From the NCBI GenBank assembly GCA_023105745.1, contig JALGQZ010000002.1, forward strand, positions 46,040,497 to 46,104,496: DNA of 64,000 nucleotides, given 5' to 3'. Below are positions 1 to 10,728 of this stretch, in pieces. Position numbers and translations under genes: made by a program. Numbering within the stretch: position 1 is the stretch's first letter; every line of letters starts with the position of its first letter. The notes below the pieces were generated by a model. That model saw only the letters and a program-made list of their open reading frames with translations. It made no database searches and was not told the DNA's origin. The DNA is from Austropuccinia psidii (taxonomy: Eukaryota; Basidiomycota; Pucciniomycetes; Pucciniales; Sphaerophragmiaceae).

Positions 1-203
1 AAACAATTCGGTACTTTCTTATATAAATTAATAGATCTTTTTGGGAAATTAATCTGGTTTTTCTTTGATCACTGACAAGACCATTTGCATTCGATGTGAT
101 TATCTGCTATGAGTTTCCTCTTATTTTTGTAATGCAACGTTTTTTAGAACTTTTTTGCCTCAGTTACCTTTGATCTCTAGTGTGATCGAAAAAGAAGCTT
201 ATT

Positions 204-635
204 TTAGCCTTGATTTTCTTTCGATAAATCGTCAATAAACTCACCGTCGTTTGATTTGCTAGTTATGTGGATGGATTGAACTCGTTTGAGTTTTCCAAAC
301 GAGAATGTTGAAAAGTCTTTTAGCGTTGTTTCTGAAAAAGGAAAGTCACTGAATAATGTCTCTGGATTTTTTCGAAATACCTGCGCTGACAACTAAAGGG
401 TCCCGTTGTCTTGAAGTGGTGATCTTGTCTGAAAAGAAATGTAGAAGCTTTTGTTATGAATAATGTTTTGCTTTTTAGTCCTACAATCATTAAAATATTT
501 GCGTGTATAAAATACACCCAAGTAAGAATCTAACAACGCTGAGGTTATCATTAAAACAATCAAACTGATTTTAGACACGGTAAATGTTTTTGTTCTAAAA
601 ATTAGCTGATCTTTTGTTTTCATCAAGTTGAACAT
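204..635 (-). pseudogene. Broken small ORF, unknown, possible host-gene relic
   Basis: One reading frame runs from ATG at 635 down to a stop at 204-206, about 143 codons, interrupted only by a single TAG at 393-395. I do not recognise the product. The N-terminal part carries a hydrophobic stretch around residues 20-40 that could be a signal anchor or late signal peptide. The part after the stop is polar, with acidic and Ser/Thr-rich segments. The DNA here is less AT-rich and holds more CG dinucleotides than the flanking spacer, which is unlike the neighbouring LTR sequence. It shows no retrotransposon motifs. It could be a decayed host gene, a gene with an unrecognised intron across the TAG, or chance; the last cannot be excluded. 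Confidence 0.25.
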
Positions 636-1157
636 TTAAAAAATCTAGTAAATACATTTAAGGAGTTGATGAGATGAAATTTTTGATTAAATTCATTTTT
701 TTGAATTTTTTGTTCACTAATTATTTCACTTTTCTCTTAATTAATTGATTCCTAAAGGAAATTATGAGAAAACTTTAAGAAAATGAGGTTAAAGAGTAAG
801 TAAAGGTAACATCAATAATTTTTTATTTGATGGGAACAAGGTAAATTGATAAAGTATGTTTTATTCTTTCAAAAGTTTTTTCCAAATTGAATCATCTTGA
901 AATTGTATAATAAATAATAAACTTATCATCAAAAACAACAATCCTTTTGAAAAAAGATAAGTTATATTTATTATCCCTCTCCAAAAAAAAAGAAAAAAAA
1001 TTAATGAAAATCAATTTTCAAAATTAGAGTTATTTTGAAATTAGTTTATAAATTGGTTTTCAATTTAATATCATAAAAAGTCTTAAAAAACATAAATCAT
1101 TTTATTTTTTTGATTTTAATTATTTTTCAATCAAAATTCAAAGTAAATGTGAGGGGG
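636..1157. other. AT-rich spacer without recognisable genes
   Basis: No open frame with recognisable content is seen. The stretch is poly-A/poly-T rich. It ends in a purine run (GTGAGGGGG, about 1149-1157) directly before TGTCAAATTT, which looks like a polypurine tract followed by an LTR start. Confidence 0.5.
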
Positions 1158-1547
1158 TGTCAAATTTATAAAATCTCACTTTTTTTCTCTCCCAAATCCC
1201 AAATTAAGATTTTGGGATTTTGAGGTACTAAAAACCAGAGTCTTTGAGTCTTAATCCCATACTTTGAGGTACTCCAATCCTGCATTTAGCTTCACCAAAA
1301 GGATCATTTTTCATGCACACCTCAGCAAGGGTATTGTAACAATCACTAATCAGGGGTAGGGGTATTCATACTTACACCCACTCAAATACCTCAAACCAGC
1401 AAATCCACTGTGTGTATCAGCATTCAGTTTCAGCAATCTTTTTTGCTGAAACATGCATACAGCCTGTCAACTTTGTTACAGGCTGGAATTACCCAATACA
1501 GTTTGGATACACCATCCCCAAACTGTATGATCACTCAATACCACTGT
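1158..1547 (+). repeat. Probable left part of an LTR interrupted by Copia-1
   Basis: The segment begins TGTCAAATTT immediately after a GGGGG purine run, as a gypsy 3' LTR would. It ends where Copia-1 begins. The remainder would be 5891-6430, which is related to another LTR. The left boundary is inferred only from the purine run and the TG start. Confidence 0.35.
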
Positions 1548-1672
1548 TGTAAATGGGGTTTCAATTAATTATATTTCAATTCTGCCTCAAAGGTTTTTTT
1601 TATAACTAGTTACAACATTTTTGGTCCAGGTTTAACAGAGGTTGTCTCATCATCTACTACCCAGTTCCTACA
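1548..1672 (-). repeat. Copia-1 3' LTR (125 bp)
   Basis: It is nearly identical to 5766-5890 with the same length and termini (TG...CA in element orientation). On the minus strand it lies downstream of RNase H, hence 3'. At 125 bp it is unusually short next to the gypsy LTRs of about 1.8-2.2 kb in this window. Confidence 0.9.
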
Positions 1673-2020
1673 CTCCCCCTCAACCTCTGTCCCCTCCAGT
1701 ATCTTTCCTCTTGACCATCTTATTTTATTTGGTCCTAGGCGCTTGGTGAAAATGTCCGCCAATTGATCTGAAGTAGGTACCCATAAAACTTTTCCATTAT
1801 ATTTCCATATAAAATCATTTACAACATAAAAATTTTGCTCAATGTGTTTTATTCTCCCTTTCAAGCCCTCCAGAACCAGTGTCTCTGCCTTGTTATTGCA
1901 GAATATCTTTATTTCAGGCTGCGCCAAGCATTGTGTCACTAACTGCACTAAATATACAGTCATTTCCATTGCCATCCCCAGTGCAATCAATTCTGCACTG
2001 CATATTGACGTGGCTACCAC
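1610..2020 (-). pseudogene. Copia-1 RNase H fragment
   Basis: This frame carries the C-terminal copia RNase H domain, which degrades the RNA of the RNA:DNA hybrid during reverse transcription. Visible family features are an ATSICSAELIALGMA segment (the conserved S-x-x-E-x-x-A region) and, near the end, the HIEQ.(Y)(V)V and W(V)PTSDQLADIFTK pattern typical of copia polyproteins. The frame runs into the 3' LTR (stop near 1610), and its first residue is not a real start. It is separated by frameshift from the RT fragment at 2148-2486. Confidence 0.8.
1673..1683 (-). other. Copia-1 polypurine tract
   Basis: The minus strand reads TTGAGGGGGAG directly upstream of the 3' LTR start TGTAGG. This is the expected position and composition of the plus-strand primer of reverse transcription. 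Confidence 0.75.
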
Positions 2021-2147
2021 CTTCTGTTGCCTTGAGCCCCATGCAATGGAACATCCAAAGATTCAAATTAAGAAACCTGATGTTGACCTATGAAATTCAC
2101 CCCCCCAATCAGCTTCACACCACAACTCCAAACCATTATCATTTACA

Positions 2148-3563
2148 TTAAATTCCAACTCTTTCACCACTGTTGACTTCAAATAAGCCAACAAGTGTTG
2201 CAATGCCCCCCAATTCTCTTCTGTTAGACAGGTTGAATATCATGCCAAATGATATGTCTGGTCGTGTTCCCAATGCTAAGTAATTTAGTGATCCTATTAC
2301 AGATTGATACCATGTCTTGTGTACTGATTTCTCCTCTTTGGTTGTTAGTTTTTTGTCAGGCAATGCCGTTGAAGTATGTATTAATATTGTCCCTGTTGCC
2401 TCTTTGTATTGTTGAATGATTTCTGTAGCAAAATGCCTTTGCAATAAGATCAATGTCCCCTTGTGTTGTGTAATATTAATACCCACTATTCTTGTTAATT
2501 CAGTTTCCCATCATATTTTCAACCTGGCCTTCAATTTTTCTCTCAAATCATTCACAATTTCTACATTGTTCATGAATATAATCCCATCGTCCACATGGGT
2601 CCAAATGTAAACCATTACACTTGCATTGTGGAAAAAATAAATGCTCTGCTCCAATTCTTCAACAATAAAACCTAACTCCACCAATATCAATTTAAAATGT
2701 AACCACAAGCATTGTCCAGCCTGTTTAAGGCCATACATTGCTTTCTGCAATTTCATTACCTTGCCCTTCAAGTCTGGTCTTAGCTCTATGTGTGCCTCAA
2801 CATATATATCTTCATCCAATTGACTATGTAAATAAGCTCCCGATATGTCAAAACACTCCATCCGCCAGCCGTTCTTCACTCCTAGAACCAGAAACAGTCG
2901 CAAAGAAGACATAGAGGCTGTTGGTGGGCACGCTTGAAAACAATCAACACCTTGTTGTTGATTGAATCCCCATGCTACCAGCATGGCTTTAAATCGTATT
3001 CCCTCCTGACCTATTCCACTCTGTTTCACATCAAATACAAATCTGGTCTTTATTACCTTCTGATTTGCTCTCATTACTGGTGTCCACACCTCCATTTGGT
3101 CAAACATTTTGAGTTCCTGTTTTATATCAACATGCCACTTTTCCCAATCTTTTGACTTCCTTGCCTCATTTATGTTTTGTGGTATTTTATAGCTGCTTCT
3201 CGTTGGTATCTTTTGGATCATCTTGTCTTGCTCATTGCATATTTGATCTGTTTCTTCTTTCCCTAACTTCAGTTTCACTTGGTTAATTATGTTTTGTATC
3301 TTCATCTTCTCTTGTTGTCCCCCATTTTGTTTATGCTCCTCCAGAAAAGTGACATAATTTGAGTTTATTATTTGTCCCATCTCAGGAATCCAAAGAAAAT
3401 ATCCTCTACTGTCATCCTGGTAACAAATTAAGATTGCCATTCTCCCCCTGTCTTCAAGCTTGTTATGTTTTTCTGATGGTACATGTACAATGCCTTTTGC
3501 CCCAAAATAATATATTTGGTGTGCCTGAGGTTTCCGCCCACACCAGAGTTCCAATGGAATCAT
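2148..3563 (-). pseudogene. Copia-1 reverse transcriptase (RVT_2), frameshifted
   Basis: Two frames (2511-3563 and 2148-2486) together encode the copia-type reverse transcriptase, which copies the element RNA into DNA. Conserved blocks include KTRFVFDVK, KAMLVAWGF, GVDCFQACPPTASMSSLR, FDISGAYLHSQLDEDIYVE, the KAMYGLKQAG block and the catalytic pocket as HVDDG (YVDD-like). The downstream piece has WYQSVIGSLNYLALGTRPDIS, the usual copia connection toward RNase H. A frameshift near 2490-2510 splits the domain, so no functional enzyme is expected. The 5' end overlaps the integrase frame by a few bases. Confidence 0.88.
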
Positions 3564-4654
3564 CTCTCCTGTTCATTTGTTTGGTATTTGATTATGTATG
3601 TATGTTTCTGCCTTGTAAGCATAAGACCAGAAGCTCGTAACATTGTCTTGGTGGAGTCTCCCAATGTTCTATTTAAATGCTCTGCCTCTCTGTTTTGCTC
3701 AGGGGTATACGTACTTGTATAAATCATTTGCATCCCCATTTCAATCAACTGAATACAGAACTTATTTTCCATGTATTCCTTGGAATTATCTGACCAAAAA
3801 AATTTCACCGGTTTCTCAAAAACATATTTTATCAATTTGAGTGTGTCCTCTAATTTTTTAGCCACTAAACTTCTTGATGCTAATGGGAAACAGAATGAGA
3901 AGGTAGAACTATGATCACGCAGAGTCAATAGATACTTGTTTCCATGAAAGTCTGGTATAGGAAATGGTCCCATAACATCAGTCACCATTAAATCGCGGGG
4001 TGAATCTCTTGTAATCTCTTCTTTTACAGTTAACTGCTGTGGCATGATCTTACAGATCTTGCAGTGCTCGCACACAAAAGGCTCCCAACTTCTTAATTCG
4101 AATTCTGGGAAATGAATTTTTAAAAATTGGCAAACAATTTTATCAGATGCATGACCCAACCTGCAGTGCCAAACATAGGATTCATTACTCTTGATTGTGC
4201 ATATGTGTGATAACAACTTGTCTTGTATTTCTGTTTCCATCACACCACTCTGAGAATTCTCCACTAGCCATGTTCTATTTCTTAACTTTGCACAAAACAT
4301 CAATTTACCCTCCCTAGTCCTCATGATAATGTCTTTCCCCACAAACTCCACTACATTTCCAAGCAATATCAGTGTCCCCTGCACACCACTACAGTAATAT
4401 ACATTACTCAGTTCCAACTTGGTCCAGGGCAATTTTATCGTCCCCCTGTGAGTCGCAAAAATTTTCATGGAGGGAGAAGCCAAATTCAACACCAGTTTCT
4501 GCCCCAATAGTCTGATATCAGTAAAGAAATCCCAAACACCACTCACATGGATTTGTGAGCCGGTGTCAACACAACTTGAAGTGCTACTGCTAGCAACTGC
4601 ACATATTGCCAGCTCATTTTGTACAATAGGTGGTGGTGGATCACAGAGGCCCAA
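3560..4654 (-). pseudogene. Copia-1 protease and integrase fragment
   Basis: The N-terminal part holds the aspartic protease motif (CVDTGSQIHVSG), which matures the polyprotein. A GAG-pre-integrase zinc module (WHCRLGHASDK ... CEHCKICK, H-H-C-C) follows. The integrase core then shows its three acidic positions: D in VTDVMGPF, D in WSDNSKEY, and E in PEQNREAEHLNR. The protein order is that of copia. The C-terminal region leaves the integrase frame near 3600 and runs into the RT frame by frameshift. Two overlapping short frames at 4543-4740 continue upstream toward gag. The element is inactive as it stands. Confidence 0.85.
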
Positions 4655-4827
4655 CAGCTTCCTGATAGCAGGGCATGTAGATACCCAATGTCTCTGACTG
4701 GGTAATGATTGTTATTTAAAATAATTACACTCCAGTCCATGTTTTTTCTGCTGAGATGATCACAGCTGTTTGTTTCCCATCTTGATACAGAATTCAGCTT
4801 GGAATGTTTCTTTGGCAGTGGGTCGTC

Positions 4828-5589
4828 TCAAATGAACAAATTGTTCCTGAGACACTGGTCCATTAATTCTGGTATAGGTGTTTTACAATGGAGAGCTTGA
4901 TTGTTTTGTAGCTGAGGAGCTAATCGCATCACAGCTTGGTTTTGGGGTGTGGTATTTTCCTTTATTGAGCTGAGATAACTGTTTATCAGTTTTTGCAGGT
5001 CTTGTGGCCCATAAGTACCTTTCTGCTCCAATTAAGACATTATTGAGTGATACCATGAGGATTGTGTTGTGCCCGGAGGAGGCAGCACCAAAACTTGCAA
5101 AAAAGTTCCCTGCACCTCTGGTGGTAGAATTAGCCCTGATGAGTTCATTTTTGCAAATAAAGTGAATATCTTGTTCATTAACTCAGGAGTTCCTTCACCC
5201 TCCTATTGTCTATACACCTCAAATAATTCAGTTGATATTTCTAGTTGGGTCACACATGTTGACTTCATGAAATTCTTCTTGATTGACTTGAATACAACCC
5301 TTGGCAATAGCTCGGTTTCTATCATCTCCTGAAGTTTGTCTGGGATAGTACGCCATATGAGATAACAAATTGCCTTAGAGCCACGTGTTACAAAATAAAA
5401 GTTTTCTAGATTCTTTGTGAACTGTACAATATCAAATATGTAAAGTAGAACACCATTTAGGGCTTTTGTCCATTCTGTAAAGTTGGAGCCATCGGGTTTC
5501 AAACTTGGAATTTCTGATACAAATTGTCGTGAATTTTTGATTAATGATGTGACTAAATAATCACCATCATCATTCATTTCCTGTTTCAC
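4828..5589 (-). pseudogene. Copia-1 gag, broken
   Basis: Two frames (5203-5589 and 4828-5031) look like a copia Gag. The first contains SLKPDGSNFTEWTKALNGVL, matching the L-x-G-x-N-(F/Y)-x-x-W entry of the copia Gag fold, then the helical region with IWRTIPDKLQEMI. The second has no clear zinc knuckle. Gag would form the virus-like particle. The true start is uncertain because the first residues sit close to the primer site. Confidence 0.65.
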
Positions 5590-5740
5590 AGAGGTTTATT
5601 GTTGACTCATTATGTTGTCACAGATATAGTATATGTCAACAGAAGAGGTCTTATAAGAAGTAGCAGATGATAATTTTTTATAGTCCTTTCCACTTCTCAA
5701 TGGCATGCAATTATAAGGACAAATCTATTTGTTTTAGAAG

Positions 5741-5765
5741 AAGTGAGAGCAGGCTTTTAGCCTTT
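5741..5765 (-). other. Copia-1 candidate primer binding site (tRNA-Lys half)
   Basis: Right after the 5' LTR the element strand reads AAAGGCTAAAAGCCTGCTCT. Its complement, GAGAGCAGGCTTTTAGCC, resembles the D-arm to anticodon loop of tRNA-Lys(UUU), with the loop CTTTTA. Copia-type elements are known to prime from half-tRNAs cut near the anticodon loop. The same motif occurs in Copia-2. Confidence 0.5.
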
Positions 5766-5890
5766 TGTAAATGGGTTTTCAATTAATTATATTTAAATTC
5801 TGCCTCAAAGGTTTTTTTTATCACTAGTTACAATGTTTTTGGTCCAGGTTCAACAGAGGTTGTCTCATCATCTACTACCCAGTTCCTACA
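5766..5890 (-). repeat. Copia-1 5' LTR (125 bp)
   Basis: It matches 1548-1672 over its whole length with a handful of substitutions. It lies upstream of gag on the minus strand and is therefore the 5' LTR. Confidence 0.9.
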
Positions 5891-6430
5891 GCCACCATTA
5901 CTCTTGTACAGATCCTGTACAGCCGTAAAGGACCTGTATTAGTCAGACTAAATTCAATCATCAAGTATTCTCATGAAAATTCTCTGTCTTGATCAGGGCT
6001 GGTGATTCTCACATATACCAGCCCCTCTTTCTCCCCCCTGGGGACTTTTCCCCAGTTAATGAATTTAGTATATTTATTATTTTATAATTATTCTTATCCT
6101 TATTTTGGGTATTATAATTATTTGATTTTGAGTTAGCCTTAGCCTTTTTTCTTTCTTTTCCTGTACAGTGTGAGCTGGGTGACTATATCCTTATTAACCC
6201 TTTTCTTTCCATTCTGACAGGTTGAAACAGTGGACTTGGACTTGTATGTGGTTGGCTCTTCTATTCTTACTTATATTCTTTGTTTCTGCTTTTCTTATAT
6301 TATTTTATTTAGTAATTAATCTCCTAACACTCTTAAATGAATTCTTTCTTACCATATCCTGAGCCCTCCATAAGTAAGTCCCAGTATACTGAGTGCCAGG
6401 CCCTCTTCACTTAGAAGAGCCCCTGTGACA
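5891..6430 (+). repeat. 3' part of an LTR related to the Gyp-E LTR
   Basis: The segment ends in AAGAGCCCCTGTGACA and shares several blocks, in the same order, with the reverse complement of 6581-7100. Examples are ATACCAGCC..CTCTTT, TTCCC..AGTTAAT, GAAACAGT and TTGGCTCTT. It is therefore the 3' part of a related LTR, here on the plus strand, and probably continues from 1158-1547 across Copia-1. Confidence 0.6.
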
Positions 6431-6580
6431 GGTATGTATATTTGCATAAAATTTGGTTCCACTAGTAATAACTTAAAGTAATTTTCCTGATGCACCTCCT
6501 CTAAACATAAATTTTAAGAAACTTAATGCTAAAGGAATTCAAAATACTACCTTTAATTCAAACTTCAAAAGCTTTGCGTT
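6431..6580. other. 150-bp spacer between two inverted LTRs
   Basis: No gene is seen. It separates two LTR ends that face each other (CCCTGTGACA at 6421-6430 and its complement TGTCACAGGG at 6581-6590). Confidence 0.5.
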
Positions 6581-7972
6581 TGTCACAGGGGCTCTTGGGG
6601 AAAACAAGAGTGGGCTGACACTAAGTAATCAGGGAACTTTCTTGGAAGACTCCAAAGGAATAAATTTCTCCAAGAAGATGTGAAAGTACAAGATGAGATA
6701 AAATAATATAAAAGAATCCAAATGGCCAAAGAGCCAACCAAGTAGGTCCTTAATAACTGTTTCAACCTTCCAGAAAGAAAATTGGAATTAGTAAGGACAT
6801 GACCATCAAATACTCACTTACAGGTAAAGAAAGAAAGGTGAAAATGACCAACTTAAGAATATAAGTATTCACTATCAAGATGAAATAAAATAAAGATAGA
6901 AATAAATCAAAGTATATTAATTAACTTGAGGGAAAAAACCCCTTAGAGTCAAAAAAGAGGCTGGTATATATGATCAGTTGAGAGCTTGACTCCTTCAGGT
7001 TGACAGCTGGTCTGTATTAAATCCTTGAAGCTGTATTGATTTATTTATGAAGTGTATACCTTAGCAAATTAAGAAGTTAACTTAGTTAAATGATCTTCTC
7101 AAAGTTTATGATTGAAATAAAGGTATTTATGAAAAAAAATATTTTATTGAAATTAATTTGGTTTTTTAAGGTGAATTGATGAAACATTAAAACTTGATTT
7201 TTTTTTTTTTGGAATTAACTTTTTAATATCCTTTTTGAAAATTAAATTCTGAAAAAGTATTACCTTGAATTAATATTTTATAATCGAAAATATTTAATTA
7301 CTATTTGATTAAATGATTTGTATTTAAGAATAATACTTTAAATTTATCCTTGATGACCTAATTGAATGTTTTAATAATATTCTAATATTAGAATCATTAG
7401 ATTTTTGGTAGAAAAAAGGTAAATAATGATTTATAAAACCATTTATGATCTTTTGAATTAATTTTAGGAGGATAAAAATAGAAAAAAATGGAGTTTGAGT
7501 AGCTTAAGAAATTTCAAGGGTGTTTTATGAAAAGTTTTGGTGTTTTTTTTTGTCCAAAAACAAGCTTTAATGGCTTTGAAACTTTATTTTTTTAATGTTG
7601 AAAAATATTTAATTTAATCCTCAAATGGATTTATATTTCCATTTGGGAATATTTCCCATATTAAAAAGGAAATATGGAGTTCAATGTCTAAATGTGCAAA
7701 AGTGAGAAAATTAAACAAAACCATATTTTAAGCTTAAAAAGCATAATACAAGCTTTTGTGCTATATTCACCCCATCAAATTGTAAACTACTAAAAGGAAG
7801 GGAATTACCATAAATGAAATGATGATGGTGAAGGGGCCAGGTTGGTCCCAGATGATAAAATAGCCATAGAGGGCCATAAAGGTGAAATTTTTCCAAATTG
7901 CCATAAAATAGATATGGCATTGATATGCCATAAGATGGTCCAAGGGAGTATTAACCATGGCTGTGATAGTAC
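6581..7972 (-). repeat. Gyp-E 3' LTR (about 1.39 kb)
   Basis: The segment ends (minus strand) in GAGCCCCTGTGACA at 6581. It begins next to a purine tract AGCTGGGGGAG (about 7973-7983), the position expected for a gypsy 3' LTR. It lies downstream of the Gyp-E chromodomain at 8728-9014. No open frame is supported; the short frames at 7711-7958 are in LTR sequence. The upper boundary rests on the purine tract only. Confidence 0.6.
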
Positions 7973-8727
7973 TCCCCCAGCTTTAATGTTGAGCTCCTTA
8001 GAACAAAAACAAGGTAGAGCTTGTTAGAACTATTTGAAAAGATTTTGAGGTAGGGATTCAAGAGGAATTATTGAGAGAAAAAAATTGAAAGTGATATTAA
8101 GGATTTAGAATATGAAATAAGACTTTCTCTGTCTTCTTTTGAAATTGGCTTCATGATTGATGTAATTTTGAAAATGAGTGATGATGGTTTATGATTTGAA
8201 TTTGAAGTAAATAAAGAAAAATTCTCAAATAAAGAATTAAATGAAAGAAATAAAAGAAATCAAGGAAAATAAATTTTGAGGAGGTTCCAATCTTGATTAC
8301 TGAAGTTGATTATTTACTTGAATTTTCCAAGGACCTCAAAAAGAGTATTTGATTCCAGGTGCTCACAGAGTCACCAAGGTGATTTTTTGACAGATTCTAG
8401 GCCCCTCAAGAAAGTTCACACAAGCAGAGGAACTTACTTTTGGTAATTAACACTCCAGAAAGTGCCATAAAAAGAAAATAAATTTGATGAAGGAATGATT
8501 TGGAAACTGATTTGGAAAGGAATGGTCCATTTTCCCAAGTAAAAATGGCAATAAAGATTTGAATTGATGCTAAAAGCTTGGTCAGAGTTCTGTGTCCATA
8601 AAATTGACAAGTGCTCACAGAGTGGCCAAGGTGAAGCTTAAACAAAGGTAAAATACCTCTAAAGGTGAATACCAGGAGTGGTAAATTACTTTAATCAAGT
8701 CCTCTCCCCACCAAGAACCATAAAAAT
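7973..8727 (-). other. Gyp-E 3' non-coding region
   Basis: Between the chromodomain stop (8728-8730) and the polypurine tract no coding sequence is recognised. The stretch holds AT-rich DNA and a repeated GTGCTCACAGAGT motif (about 8360 and 8612). Confidence 0.5.
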
Positions 8728-9014
8728 TAAGCTCTTGAAAAATTTGGTCCTGGCTTGTCAGGATACAAAGAATGAAAATCCTTGACAAGTTCAGAAAAAT
8801 TCTTGAGGTTTTCAGTTGGCTCCCAGGTGGATCTTTCTAGTTATTGAATGAAACCTTTCAATTCCAAAAGATACCATAATATTCCTCTCTTGATCTTGGA
8901 ATCAAGTATTTGAGAGACTTCCCATTCCTCTTCTTCTTAAATGATCATTTGAGGAGGAGGCTCTTGATGCCAATTTGGGATTGTTGATGTCTTGACTGGT
9001 TCAAGGAGGGAAAT
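8728..9014 (-). pseudogene. Gyp-E polyprotein C-terminus with chromodomain
   Basis: Read on the minus strand from 9014 this gives SLLEPVKTSTIPN, an acidic linker, then a chromodomain: EVSQILDSK, a GILWYLLELKGF-like block, and the STWEPTENLKN block with its Trp. It ends PDKPGPNFSRA and a stop. Chromodomains of gypsy chromoviruses bind chromatin and direct integration. At least two nonsense codons are present. The sequence continues without loss into the integrase C-terminus at 22960 once the Gyp-C1 insertion is removed. The join lies within HIS|LLEP, with the 5-bp GAAAT duplicated. Confidence 0.85.
9010..9014. other. Left target-site duplication of Gyp-C1 (GAAAT)
   Basis: GAAAT at 9010-9014 is repeated at 22960-22964, directly after the LTR end CTTACA. 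The two copies lie in one codon region of the interrupted Gyp-E polyprotein. Confidence 0.85.
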
Positions 9015-10120
9015 GGTGAGCCTTTGAGATATGAAAAGATATACAAAAAGGTCACAAAAACAACTTTAAAATACTTTTTTTAATAATAATAATTGAAATT
9101 ATCATCTTAAAACAAGTGAAAATTCCATAAAAAGGCATAAAACCTTAATTATATCAGAAACCAAGAAATAAACATGTAAAATGAATTATACCATTGGATT
9201 CCCCACAAACATATACACATATAAAATTTTTATGTCATATCTGAAAATTCAATACTTACTGAGATAAACTGAATATATGCACTTTTAGGATCTGCACATA
9301 TATTCATGGTTTTCAGCCCATATCTTTTGAAATATGAATGATCAAGAGTTTAACCAAAAATAATGTTACCAAATAATTACCATAAGAATACAGATATAAA
9401 CTTCATTTAGAAAGCTATAAGAAAGGTTATAAATTACAAGGGTTTATTGAGCAAAATAGTTATAGCTGTTGACCACCTTGTTGTGAAAGTAGTTCAAAAT
9501 TAAAAAAAGGAGATATTGAGATTATACTAGCTTATATGTTACAAATGATTTAATTTTAATCATTATATGAAAGTTATAACTCCTTGAAATCATGGTTTGA
9601 ATTTTGAAACAGTAAATTTCAACAGAAAAGATGAGTTACAAGAAAAATAATTAAACATAGATTTTTTATTATATAATGCAATTCTCTTTAAAGTTTGGTA
9701 AAGAAATTTCCAGCTATCAGATTTGAAGCTCTGAATTTCTGTAGCATGTATAACTCAGAAGTCATTAATGATCAAAGCTTAAGCTTAAAAATGATCATTT
9801 ATGATCACTCACTGTAACCTGATTTTAAGTTTAACAGTTCTATAAGTGATAAAACTGGTGAATACTAGTATATTAAGATTAATACTAATAGAATACACAA
9901 ATTTTAGGCTTCTATCAACCCTATGATGTCAGAAAACTTAGAGTTAGAGTTATAGCTCTAAGTAATGGTGTAATAATGAGATAAGATGGTTTAATTATGA
10001 TGTAATCATCACTAAGCCTTAAAATACTGATTGATTACAGTTGATACTATCAGTAAATGTCTACTAGAAGCCTTATGGACTCTAGGAGGGAGAATTTTAC
10101 TATATTTACAGATTTTTTTA
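9015..10120 (+). repeat. Gyp-C1 5' LTR, 3'-truncated
   Basis: It aligns with 10121 onward: GTGAGCCTTTGAGATATG at the start, then matching blocks including GCTGTTGACCACCTTGTTGTG and GGACTCTAGGAGGGAG. It stops at 10120 where the next LTR begins. The last part of the LTR, the primer site and the interior are missing, so a deletion joined the two LTRs. Confidence 0.8.
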
Positions 10121-10728
10121 TGTGAGCCTTTGAGATATGGGCCCATATCCAAAAAGGTCACAAGAAAACTTTACAATAATCATTCTTTTAAAATAAGTGA
10201 AAGTGCCATAAATAGGAATAAAATATTAATTAAATTGGAATCTAATGAGTAAAAATTTGAAACAAATTATGCAATTATATTCCTCATGATTAAATACACA
10301 TATATCATTTTTATGGCATATCTGTAAAATCAATAATCCATGAATAATAAGTAAGAGTACCATAAAAAAGACATAAATTCTTATTCATCTCAGAAATCAA
10401 TGAAAAAAAAGTAAGATAAATTGCACCATTGGAGTCTCAATGAAAACTACACATTTAAAATGTTTATGAAATATTTGTAAAGTAAATATTTAAGGAAATA
10501 ACCTGAAGATATTCACTTTTATGATCAGTGCATATATTCATGGTTTTTAGCTCATATATCTTAAAATACACATTATAGAGAGTTAAACAAAAAATAAAGT
10601 CACCATGTAATTACTATGGCAATACAGATATAAAATTTATTCAACAAGCTATAAAAACAGTTATAAATTGTAAGGGTTTATTGAATAAAAATTGCTATAG
10701 CTGTTAACCACTTTGTTGTGAAAGTAGT
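10121..10728 (+). repeat. Gyp-C1 3' LTR, left part
   Basis: It starts TGTGAGCCTTTGAGATATGG with a perfect 16-nt palindrome at 10134-10149. It is interrupted at 10728 by Gyp-A with GTAGT duplicated, and continues at 21625. The short plus-strand frame starting near 10031 is not a gene. Confidence 0.85.
10724..10728. other. Left target-site duplication of Gyp-A (GTAGT)
   Basis: GTAGT immediately precedes the LTR start TGTGAGCC at 10729 and recurs at 21620-21624, directly after the 3' LTR end CTTACA. This gives an exact 5-bp duplication. Confidence 0.95.

Larger units (their letters stand above)
1548..5890 (-). mobile_element. Copia-1, degenerate Ty1/copia retrotransposon (4.3 kb)
   Basis: Two 125-bp direct repeats (1548-1672 and 5766-5890) flank minus-strand gag, protease, integrase, reverse transcriptase and RNase H remnants in the copia order (integrase before RT). 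In element orientation the LTRs run TGTAGGAACTGG to CCCATTTACA. A purine tract abuts the 3' LTR and a tRNA-like primer site abuts the 5' LTR. Several frameshifts and stops make it non-autonomous. I could not find a clean 5-bp target duplication (flanks ACTGT and GCCAC), so it may have lost or rearranged its ends. Confidence 0.9.

Noticed and set aside
1543..5895. Target-site duplication for Copia-1
   Set aside because: The flanking pentamers ACTGT and GCCAC do not match. A partial CCAC similarity needs shifted ends and is not convincing.
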